Part shown: positions 1 through 11,000 of the stretch, one piece after another
Numbering within the stretch: the first letter of the stretch is position 1
Layout of the letters: every line of letters starts with the position of its first letter
NCBI RefSeq assembly: GCF_036669915.1
Contig: NC_089325.1
Span: forward strand, 6,358,900-6,422,899
Source of the DNA: Pocillopora verrucosa
Lineage: Eukaryota; Cnidaria; Anthozoa; Scleractinia; Pocilloporidae
Direction of reading: 5' to 3'
Length of the DNA: 64,000 nt
The notes under the pieces: generated by a model
The model's database searches: none
What the model was told of the DNA's origin: nothing
Seen by the model: only the letters and a program-made list of their open reading frames with translations
Made by a program: the position numbers and the translations under genes

Positions 1-592
1 CAATTTACACTAACATCGAAACTTTTCCAGATCATTAAGCGAATCAATCGGCAGCCGTTACATACGGAAAACTTTGTGATATCACTGTTTACCAAAGTAG
101 AGGATCATTTCTTATCTTAGGAACCAAAAGTATTTGGGAGAAGCGAATAAGGATGAAAGCTTTGGAGCAACAAGGACAACGCAAAAAATCATTTCTTAAT
201 TCTCACTTGACAGCCTCTATATTTCGGGCATCCGGTTCCGTTACCAGAAATAAACAAATGATTGCGTCACCAGTTTTATCTAGTTCGATTTTTTCAATGC
301 AGATCGCAAAAATGACCCAGAGAATAATGTTCCGATCAGTTGTGATTAGATGCTCTTTTTCGGGAGCGCTTTCCAAACTATCGTTTCTTTTCAACACAAA
401 GGCCTTACCCTCTCGACCCTTCCATGAATCAAATGGATGTCATTGATGGCGCCCGCGATATTATCAGTTACCTCATAGGATCGTGAAGAATCATGGGTAA
501 TTCCATTCCCTTGGAAACGTAAATATCTTTGCTTGCGCCCGAGAACAGACTAAAGCAGATATATTGCGAGTTTAAGGGGATTTTACACAATT
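1..592. other. Upstream flank of the SPATA4-like gene
   Basis: No gene is supported here. Short open frames exist on both strands at about 150-450, but they overlap each other, lack convincing splice context and match no family I recognise. The last part before 593 should hold the 5' UTR and promoter of the SPATA4-like gene; no TATA box or other motif stands out. Confidence 0.4.
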
Positions 593-3500
593 ATGAGCGG
601 GTTACCCCGTGAAATATTGAAATGGATACAAAGCTTGGACCTCTCACATCCCGTAAGAAATACTAGAAGGTAAAACTGAGTGTTTTTAACGTGAAAATAG
701 AGTTTTATTAAGGCGATCTTCAAATTGATCATTTGTTGTCCATTTGATTCGTTCTAATATCGAATCATTTATCTTTTTTAAATTAACAGAGATTTCTCAA
801 ATGGATATCTCGTAGCAGAGATTTTCTCTTGGTATTTTCCACAAGAAATTGAGATGCACTCCTACGATAATGGCACATCCCTGCCTTGTAGACAAGGGAA
901 TTGGTCTCAACTACAAAGGGTAAGCGTCTTTGGTTCGCTAGTTCATTTTCTCTTTCGTAAAATCACCGGTATGAAAGGGACTAGTCTCGATTAAGTTAAG
1001 CTTACTAAAACGATGTGGAATAACCACTTTGAATTCTTTGAATTAAGTCGGAACTAGTGGGTTTGTGGTTTAGAATTGGGAAAACATGGTGTTTTGCATG
1101 TTTTTAATGGAAAGCACCAGACCCACCCTCTAATATTTAATCCTTTACCTCCAAACTGTTGAACTGCGATGAATTTCCTTTTAAAGCAACCGGGTTTGGT
1201 ATTTTATCAGGATAACACACTGTAGCTCCAGCTGATCTGTTTGTGTGTTCTCCTAACCTGTTTATCTGCTAAATTTTGCAGTATTACTGTTCACCTCATA
1301 AGGAGAACTTACTGGTAAATCAGTTTTAAAGTTAAAATGTATACAGCAGGATGTTCATTTGTCTTCAGAGATCAGAGAATTATTTAGCCAGCAATATAAT
1401 GTTTACCTCATTAGTCCCATGAATAGGAAAAAGTTCTACAGAAGAAAACATTTAACATGAAATACATGTTTTCTTCGCTTTCACTGATTTCAAGATGTAC
1501 TCTGAGATCTTGATGATGATAGATACAAGTGTGTATGAGAAAATATTTTGTCTTAGAACAGATTTAACCAAAGGATAAAGTATAAACCTACTAAAATCAC
1601 TTGTAAGCCAGAATGCCCCAACACAGGGTCTTTCACTCAGGAATATGGTTTTTCATATAACAGGAGGGGTATAAATCTAGTCATTTTTTATAAATTTGTG
1701 GTATTTGGTAAGGACACAAGTTAAGAACTAGGGGCAATTATGGTTATTTGATACATAAGTTTTTGGAAGTTTAGAATATATCAGTAACTGATGGGAAAAA
1801 ATTGGTTATATCATTATTACACCACTCTCTGGCTGAGCTTTAAAACACTCTCTGCATCTGAATAAAAGATAAGCTCAGGCTGGGGAAATTTAGTCAGAAT
1901 TCTCTAATCTCCATGGGCTAATGAACACTGTTGTTATAGAGACTAAATAAATTGTTATTGATCTCCCTGTTTTCTTTTCTTTGTTTTTTTAGTTTTTTCA
2001 ACGTCATGAATTTGACATTCCTAAAGAGGTAATAGAGGGAACAATTCATTGCAAGCCTAATGCCGCAGCTTTGTTAATGGAGAAGATATACTTCCTGTTG
2101 ACAAACAGAAAGTAAGTCAGGTTCTTCTTTCTTTTGTCTTTTCATCAAAATTGTTTTGGTTTTTCCTAAAATTTTTTTGTCAAGACAGGTAGGTTTAAAA
2201 TCACAACAAAATTACATGTAATTGCAAAATATCCCATTCTACATTTAGTAGGAGTATTACAGTATATTAAATATTACTGTAGTAGAGCCTGTAAATGTAG
2301 AATGATAGAGGCTGTTATGGTAAATTTAAGTGTTAATAGAGAAGATAGACTTCCTGTTGACAAACAGAAAGTAAGTCAGGTTCTTCTTTTGTTTTGTTTT
2401 TCACCAAAATTGTTTTAATTTTTCTTAAAATTTTTTTTGTCAAGACAATTAGGTTTAAAATCACAATAAAATTACTTGTAATTGCAAAATATCCCATTCT
2501 ACATATAGCAGGTATATTGCAGTATATTAAATATACTGTGGTAGGGCCTGCAAATGCAGAATGATAGAGGATGATGTGGCAAATTTAAGTAAAAAGAAAG
2601 GCCAATTTAAATAGTAGTTTAACTCATAAGTTAAAATTGTTTTTAATTTTCTAATAAAGAATCAAGAGTGCACCAGTAGAAGATGAATATAACTTTACTG
2701 ATAGCAACTACCAAGAACAGCTTCCAGCTCATGCAAGATCTACAGCTTCAATGGTAAATAACAGAATTTTACCATCATTATAGGTCAAAATATTTTATAT
2801 TATTATACACTAGACTTATAATGAAAAATCTGATTGGTCAAGAGCATTTAATCGATATACAGTAGCGTGTGAAGTTGACATGATAATTTTGCCAAATATG
2901 TGGTGGATGTTGTATTTATCATGTCAACTTCAAAGTCTGCCTTGTTTCCAAGCCCCTTGTCTGTGTTAGAGAGAGGTGTCTTCTTGTGCAGATTGTTTAA
3001 AAAATGTATTAATAAAACAATTATTGAATTTGATTTTTACATGATATCATGAATTATCAAACCTCCACTCTGTCTGATAAGTCATACCTCAGTTTTAATA
3101 ATTCATGATATCATTCTCAACCTTCTCTAAAAATACATAGGCATGCATGTATGTAAGAGTTATTTTTTTGGCCAGGCAGGTTGAGGTGGGACAGTTTGTG
3201 TACTTAATGTTTTTATTTTTGTCAGTGAAAGGAGCATAAATTTAAAAAAAAAAACAAGAATGTTGCAAAAAGACAGAAAAAAACCTAGTTATTTATCTGA
3301 ACTCATACAGGTATTATGAGGTCTACTGTCTCTATTGTCTAGTAAATACTTCCAAGAAAAAATAAAATGCATCATGCCACACTTGTCACACAACTTGTCA
3401 CACAACACAACTGTGTGAGAACACCTAATAATGGTTGCAAAGGAGACTATGCTCACTGCCAATCCTCCAACAGAGAGGAAATCAAAATTATTCGACTACA

Positions 3501-5193
3501 GTTAGTTATCAAATTTTACTGTGAAAAGCTAACTGAAACACTGTTGTACCTCTAATAGACCCCAACCAAAGATATATTGCAATCTTGAATAAGTGAAGAT
3601 AAATTGAAAAATTGCTCAGTAACTGAGCAATTACTATAAGTTAGATAGATACTATTAGATAGTTTAATGGGAATAACTGAGTTGCAGCCAAAGGCTGAAT
3701 TGTATAATTCTTTACAATATAAATATAGTACAATTGCTATTTACAAAGGGTCTCTATATATTAACTAAAGTGCTCTGTACAAATTACTGGCTACGAGCAC
3801 TGCAGTTTATGAAACATTGCTATTTACTTGTTGGCACATGGTGGGGATGAATGAGTTTTTCAAACGGTTAGTGTGAAATCGTGGCAGATTGAAAGTTCTT
3901 TTGCTTCTCAAGCTATATCAGCCTTGATGACATGGGAGAAGTAGGTGGGCGAGACTACTGAGGAAAAAGTTTATGAATATATATCAATTTTTAATTATGA
4001 TTTTTAAGTTGAGCTTAAGCAGAAGTATCATAAATGTATTCTAATTTTGTGATTTTTATTTTATAGGCCATCAAAAATAATATTGCAAATACAGAGTTGT
4101 CAACTGATCCAGATCGTATTCTCTGTCAACAAAAGGTAAGAATGTTATATCTTCATGAGACACTTCTGAATGAAACACATGATATTTGTACCACTTACAC
4201 TCTCTGTCTTTACATAGTGTCATATATCTACATACTTGTGGGTCAAAAGAATTCTTGAAAGTTATACAAACTGTTTACCGCATTTCAAGTTTGCAGAACT
4301 GTCTCAAATTCTCTGTATAACCTTGTGTTTAAATCAGGTTAGGTAGACATGTAAAATTGATCTTTCTCAGTTTTATGGTTTTCTTGTGTTTGTTGATTAT
4401 AAAGAGATCTGATGTGATTTTCCGCCAATGCATATTTCACTCATCACTTAAGCTTTTAGATTTTACTTATGTTTGCGGAGTTATTAAAAGAAAGTTATTA
4501 CCAGTATGTGAAATTTGCAGCAAAAGTGTTTGAATATAAATAGATGTCATACACAGTTGCATTATTGAGGGCCATGTTTATTTATTTATTTGTATATCAT
4601 TATCATTTTTTGAAGGCCCAAGCTATAATTAATGATCACTTGGAGCATAGAAGACAGGAAAGAGTTGAAGATCCCCGTGAGTACAAAATCCAAAAGAAAA
4701 TCATTGAAAGGATTAATAATAATCATGATCCTGCTATACTTTGATGTGTTTTGAAAGCTGGACAAGCTAATGAATTGATATACTTTTATCTTTGATTCTG
4801 TAACTAGATATAAAATGTGAGTTATGATGGTTCATGCCATTCTTCATTTAGAAAAATTTTGCCTGAGGCCTCTTCATTATTTAAGATTTCTCAAGAAAAT
4901 GCTTTTCTGTAAAAGATTAAATTAATAAATTAATGAAAACAATGTAAATCCAAACACTGGTTATAAATGCTAATCCCCATCCTATGAATTGGGGATCTTT
5001 GCCTTTCAACACATATCAGTGCTTACCAGAGCTGCAATAAATAATTTTTTGTGAAAATTGAACCAGCAAATTCATTCGTAGGTCATGCCATTTTACTTAT
5101 TGCTTGTTTGTCTAAATTACAGGTCGTTTTGGTATTCGCCCAACACTTGGTCAGCGTTGTCCTAGGAAAGCTTCCCCCATCAAACTACAATGA
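593..5193 (+). CDS. SPATA4: SPATA4-like protein (N-terminal CH-like domain)
   Basis: Spermatogenesis-associated protein 4 homologue, about 206 residues from seven exons: 593-669, 790-919, 1993-2111, 2660-2753, 4067-4135, 4616-4676, 5123-5193. All junctions are GT-AG and the phases join without a stop. Seen: a calponin-homology-like N-terminal region with [48 protein letters not shown] and [12 protein letters not shown], then a tail with [11 protein letters not shown]. These match vertebrate SPATA4 in order. The ATG at 593 was chosen because the homology begins there; vertebrate proteins have a longer N-terminus and are about 100 residues longer overall. The family is testis-enriched and its CH-like domain suggests a cytoskeletal or axonemal role; that role is inferred. 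Exon 6 also stays open past its donor to a stop at 4744, so an alternative C-terminus is possible. A likely 3' UTR intron lies at 5238-5754. Confidence 0.88.
2080..2585 (+). repeat. Tandem duplication of SPATA4 exon 3 tail plus intron
   Basis: Two diverged copies of about 255 bp lie head to tail, roughly 2080-2330 and 2338-2585. Each begins with the last part of exon 3 (aagatatacttcctgttgac in the first copy, a single-base variant in the second), runs through the AAAGTAAGT splice donor and continues through the same intron sequence. The second copy keeps a usable donor. Confidence 0.85.
2815..3125. mobile_element. Palindromic MITE (copy 1)
   Basis: Contains the arm pair agttgacatgataa / ttatcatgtcaact and a second pair around atgatatcatgaattatcaa. 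Its interior (caagccccttgtctgtgtt, gcagattgtttaaa, aataaaacaattattgaat) recurs in inverted orientation at 27770-28140. It has no coding capacity. Confidence 0.65.
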
Positions 5194-8008
5194 ATCGCTA
5201 CAAAGACCCCAAATGCATACAAAGGACAACAAAATAGGTGAGGGGAGTGATCCATCTTGTTTGAAACAGTAATAGAAAGCTACAGGTCTTATTACAGTTT
5301 CAGGGTTGTGGTTGCTAGTCAAGCCAGAGGCAGTGAAAACCGAGGGATGTCAGACCAGTTTGCACCAGCCCACTAAGTGACTTGTGCTCTTGAGGACAGA
5401 AAAAAGTATTTTTGAAATTATTCTAAAACCACTGTCAGGTTTAAAAAAGTTGCTCAAAATTTATTTCCCAGAGTGCTTAAAATCATGTCACAATTTCAAA
5501 TTTCACAATTCTCCAGGGAAAAATGCCCTTGGGGCATACCCCCCTTCCCTCCTCTTCTCCCCCCCCCCTTTTATAAGGGCATGGTGGTTGACAATTGAAA
5601 AACTAACAGCACTGTTAATCACACAACAATGTGCTCTGCTGGAGTACTTAACTATCCAGTCAGTGATCAAAAAGTTTATATTTTGATTAGTGGAATTGTT
5701 TTCACCACAATAGTGTTTAATTTACCCTAAATCCTGTGGTCATTTCCCTTTCAGAGGGCAATCCTGATGAAAATCAACCAGCAAAATACACAGAAATACA
5801 AGTAAACCAGTGACAGACACAAGTGAAGGATTTCTCCCTCCAATACAAACTACTGGAATGTACTCAATGGTGCACTGAGGCTGATGCAATCATGAAAACA
5901 AAAAAAATTTATCAGAATCCCGGCCTATAAATATTCTTTGATGAGACAGTCCCATCATTAACAGCTTTCAATAGCCTATTCATTCAATTTTCAGTAACCC
6001 ACATGTTAAAAGTTGTTTCTCTTTAGGTTCTTCAACCCTTTCTCCGCTAAGATCTAAATATCTCCGACATACACTTCGTAATTCAGCTCTGAGGATTGTG
6101 AAAAACTAGTGTAATACTTTCCTTTCTCTTGTCACCTTTCTGCTTGACAACGTAGTGCTATGTAAGGGAGAAAGTAGTCATTCACAACATTGTTTTGGAG
6201 AAAAAGATTGGTTCTTGATGTCACAGATGAAGTCCTTTGATAACTCCAGCATTGCTTAGTAATTTTGATACCTGATTTACCTTTCAATCAAATGCATTCC
6301 AATACTCAATTTGTTCAAGAAAATATCAGATAAAGATTAAGAGTGGCATTCTTTTTTCTAATTTTCAATTTCATTGTGTCAAGGCAAATTTTTATGTAGA
6401 TATCTGATATGTTGTGTTGTAAATAAATAAACCTTGTTTATGTTTAAGTGTGTAAACTTGACTTATCCTTAGTGTGTGGACAAGCAGTCCTAATGTTTAC
6501 GTGTCAGTAATTGTCAGTTTGAAATTGTGTGCTACAGGATATTTGTCAGACAAAAATTAACAATCTCTTTACTCTCATTTTATTGATATTCAAAGGAATA
6601 TACACTGAAGCTGAGTTATACCAAAGATAAAATCCTTACATTTTTTTTGTACAAAAATAACCAAAAAACAAATATGGCTGACATATATCTATATTTCTGT
6701 CTTAAAAAAAAACAAATACTTACGAATAACTCATTATCAAGTTAAAGCTCTGTAAATCTGTATGCCATCTTGACTAGTGTTAACCAATCCTAATAATTAT
6801 ATTGAACTAACCATAGAGACTTTGGGATGCCTTCTCTTTGCGTAATTTTTCATGGCTGTTTTACTGTTGGTTATATCCCATACAAATCCTAAAGCTTTAA
6901 CATGACACTGAGGACCAGATTCATGATTTGCCGTCAGTTTTCATTGACTATAGTTACCAAATCACTAACATCCTTATTGACCACTTCAAAATTCAATTAT
7001 GTAAAAAATTAGTTGTCCTTTATGAGAAAAAAAAGAACAAACTAGAAAGTTGGTTAACGTTTACACGTAGAAAACATTGTTAATTGTAATCAAAGCGTAA
7101 TGGCAACATTTTCAAAACGATACAAAATACATTCTTTATCGCAATACAAAGTAAAATGATGACATGACTAAGAGGTCTTAACAGCAAACCCTGCTCTCAT
7201 GATCTGACTGTAAGTGCTACTTCTGTTAAATTTGGCAAGTCTACAAACAGGATGAAGAGTACGAAATTTTGAACAATGTTTACCACGAGTGAAGATTACT
7301 GTTACAAACGTTTATATCAGAAAGTTGGTTTACTAGGGAATGAAAGTTTCAAATGTTTTCAAACTTACCCGGTTATAACGTTTACGTGAAAAAAAAATGA
7401 ATGAAAAAACGAAATTCTTTATCAGATACAAGCACGAACAGTCAGATCTGCGTGGAACGCGTTTGACGCGACTTTAGCGTGGATCACTTTAAAACTTGCA
7501 AGGCTTAAGTTGCACGTGACCACGCGAAGCTTGCGTGGATCCTAACTACTGACACGGGTTTGCTTGGTTTCGCGTGATTAACGCTCCATTCCGCGTTCTC
7601 CTCGAGTTTCACGCTCCCCTAGGACAAGCATATTGCTTGTTCCCCAATTTCCTTCGAAACAATCTAGGAATGCAACGCGTACAAAATTTCAATTCTAATT
7701 TTTAACCTCTTACGAGTTTATCAAACTCGTTTTTTCTGATGCATCCTAACTAATGTATGAACAGGTAGAACCCATTTCTAATAAACTTTGATATTTACTT
7801 TCAATTATTTTCATTTTCTGATCACGAATGTATTACCGTTTATTTATCCTTACAAATTATTGTCACTAGCTTAAATTCTAATGGCCAATTTTTCGCTCTC
7901 TATTTTCACATGTGCACATTCGATTTTTAATTTCCATTGAAATAAAAATTGTGCATTTTATTTTCTTTCTAGGCTTCACACAAAAAAAAAGTTAATGGAT
8001 CCTACGGC
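5194..8008. other. Convergent 3' flanks of SPATA4-like and ARAP genes
   Basis: No coding gene is seen. The left part is probably SPATA4 3' UTR: a GT-AG intron (5238-5754) lies only 44 bases after the stop, and overlapping AATAAA signals occur near 6420. About 5420-5600 is a diverged dispersed repeat, related to 41400-41510, ending in a C/T-rich run. The stretch 7440-7680 is unusually rich in CG dinucleotides (cgcgtttgacgcgac and similar), unlike its surroundings, and has no assigned role. Confidence 0.5.
7957..7962 (-). terminator. Likely poly(A) signal of ARAP
   Basis: TTTATT on the + strand is AATAAA on the ARAP strand, about 47 bases after its stop codon. A further AATAAA lies near 7838. 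Confidence 0.55.
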
Positions 8009-11000
8009 TCATGTCTTAGGGCCTCTGTCTTTGGGACGTCTTAAGGACTTTTGCCGAATTCTGAGCTCGTCCACGATGTGCTTCGTGGAGCCTTGCCGTC
8101 GAAGATGTACTGACTGTTGACAGAAATTGCCAAATATCAATGATAAAAAATCATTTCAAAAAGTTAATTGACAAAGGGAGGACACCATACGATAAAGATA
8201 TCAAATGGCTTTGTAATAAATGAATAAAAGGGGTACGTTTCTAGGGAAACTGTGGTGCTGCGTCGTTAGGAGATATAACAAGATAATTTGACTCTATAAA
8301 TTCACCACCGTAAAGAGATAATAATTACAATAATAATATAATAATAACAGTCTTTACACAGGGGGCCCACGTCACTGGAAAGTGGTATTCTGTGAGGCCC
8401 TGTAGAGGGCCTCACATACTAAAGCTGACGTTTCGAGTGTTAGCCCTTCGACTTTTGCTGACAAAGGGATAACGCTCGAAACGTCAGCTTTAAAAACTCT
8501 TTACAATGGCCAATTTACATTATCAACTCAGTTGATAAAATCAAATCATTTGGTTAAGTAACAAACCTGTCTTCCAAGGAATAAAGGCGAATCGTCTCCC
8601 TGCGCGCCCTGTTTAAAGAAACAAACTTAGTAAGAATGTTTAGCGCTGGTAGAAGCAAAGAAAAGATTTCCATGTAACCCATATAATTCTCAAACAAAGC
8701 CTCTGTTCGAAACGTAATTTATTGCTGTCGCCGTTTAGACTAGTAGTTACCTTTATCAACAATCCCCCTGCAGAATTAAGTATGGAATTATGGGGAAATT
8801 ATATCGCTTATCAGCTTTTTTACCTCCGAATTTATTTGAGCTTGTTTAGTATTCTGTTATTTTGTATTCAAATTATAGTTTTTTCAAGCAATGTCCTTTG
8901 CTTTTAAAACAGCATAACGCACTTGAGAGGCCAACAAGCAGAGAGCTCGCTCAGGATAATTTCAACAACAATTCCGGAAGATCAAAAATATTTGTAGATC
9001 TCTTTTCATATCTTGTTGTACGAAGACTGTTTTTTACCTTTGGACCCACCAAGGAGTATAACACCTCTGAGTCCTGTGTGGGATCTGACCAAATGCCTTC
9101 AGGATGCTGAAAAAAATTCGAAAAAAGCTCGCGTGAGACAGACTGCTGATTTTCTTTAGGAAACACATTCCATGTGGTTATTGGAAACTTTCTCTTACTG
9201 CAGCTGTTGATTTATCACCTTTGGAGCATTTTTCAATTGAATGTCGAAAGTTATCCGAGACTTCTTTGGCTTTCCTCACCTTTGCACTGTGATTGGTCTA
9301 GTAAATACGCGCTAGTTATCGTTTAACCAATCAGGCACAAAACTATAGGCAATGGAGTCTTGGTCATTTCCGCGCTTCAAGCAGTTTCTTGTTTTCACCT
9401 TGAGTTCTCATTGGCTAATGATGATGTAACCTTGGTTCTGATTGGTTTCTGGGATTATTTTGGTATTGGTTGATTGACACTCAATTGAAAATTTCTTTCA
9501 TCTGCGTCAAGGTCTTCTGCTTGCCCCTGAATGCAGCTCAACAGGAGTTCTGGTTTTTAGTTGAACGTCTTCGCAATATTTCAAAGAACATGCAGCGAAG
9601 TATAAATTGATGTGGATCTCCCCTGAAACAAAGAACTATTCGCATATCTTAAAGAACTCGAACAAAAAAATTGAAACCTTGAACACGGCTCGACTCAATA
9701 TATTTTGTCATTCTTCTTTCTCGCGACTAGAAATATTTATATATTTATTAAGACCACGGTGTTAGAGTAAACCCAGAATTAGTTTCAACTGAATTCTTTT
9801 TGTACCTTCATGTTCAGTGTTGCAGCCAACCAACGGTTCCTATCATCCTTGTCTTTGGCACACATATACCTACAGCGAAAACATTAACAAAATCGTTTGA
9901 TTCGAATTAAGCGTCTAAAGCTGTAAATGTTTGTAAATCAAATCTAAATACATCTTGCCCGCGTCGCACACACTTGGCAATAATGTAGGAAACACGCACA
10001 AGAGAGCAGAAATTTCTCACTCCGACGTGCCTGACCTAATCCATATCTTTACCTCTGAGAGTGTCTTCTCTTTCCTCCGCCCCCCTAGTGTTCTCCTTGC
10101 TCTCTCCTCCCCTAAAGTAATCTGTTCGTTCTCTTTTCTTAACCCTCCCCTCCCCCGCTTTCTTTTCCTGCCTTCCTTTTCTCCCAAGTAACAACAGACG
10201 AAGCCATAAAGATGCTCTAGGTCTGATTAAATCTGCAACACTGGACGTTCTCGACTGTTTTCTACAAACCTGACAATGTCTTCCTGATCTGTTTTAACCA
10301 CAACAGTGAACCCGCAACTAAGAATAATAAAATAACCAAAAAATTCATGATAATCAGCCAACAGAATACAGAGCAATGCTTATGAATGCAGTTCAAGCTA
10401 ATGCACGCCAATACTTTTTTATACGCGCTATCTGAACGATTCAGCGCGAAGAAGATTTGCGCAAAGATTAAGCCAAAAATGACGCTCACACAAGGTTACT
10501 TTCTCATATCCTCTACTATTGAGTAGAAGAGCTCGGCAGTTGTTGACAACTAACGCAAAAAATTATGCATATGCCATTCTAATGATCATGTCAGTGTTCT
10601 CGAGTTCAATTTAGTTTGAAAATTACTTTATAAAAATCAGCCGTAAAAACAAATATGAAGGCAAGATTTTGTTTGCTACCCAAAACCTGATATATGGCCT
10701 GCTTCGCCAAACACATACCTCATTGTAACTCATTTGGTAGAGAATATCAACGCGAAAATCGGAAGATCTGGGTTTGAATTCTCCTAGGAAACTCTTTTTT
10801 ATTCTTATTTTTCCTTTTTTTGCTTTGCCTCAGGTTCGAGAAAAAGTTTTAATATTCTCTTTCAACAACTTTTGATAGGCAATGTACGCGACCTCACAAA
10901 TCCAGTTGCGACCGTCATGTGTCAGAATAATTGATTACCTAGTGTCCAGTGTTTTGTGGCTTTCTCGGCTGGAATACCCACATACAAAGTTAGTTTATGC

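Noticed and set aside
203-442. Open frame on the - strand with a hydrophobic middle (NIILWVIFAICIEKIELDKT)
   Set aside because: It overlaps an equally long frame on the + strand, has no convincing start or acceptor, and would place a gene inside the SPATA4 promoter. I recognise no family.
10722-10788. Possible functional tRNA gene
   Set aside because: A- and B-box-like motifs exist, but no acceptor stem and no normal anticodon arm can be formed; kept only as a tRNA-like repeat.
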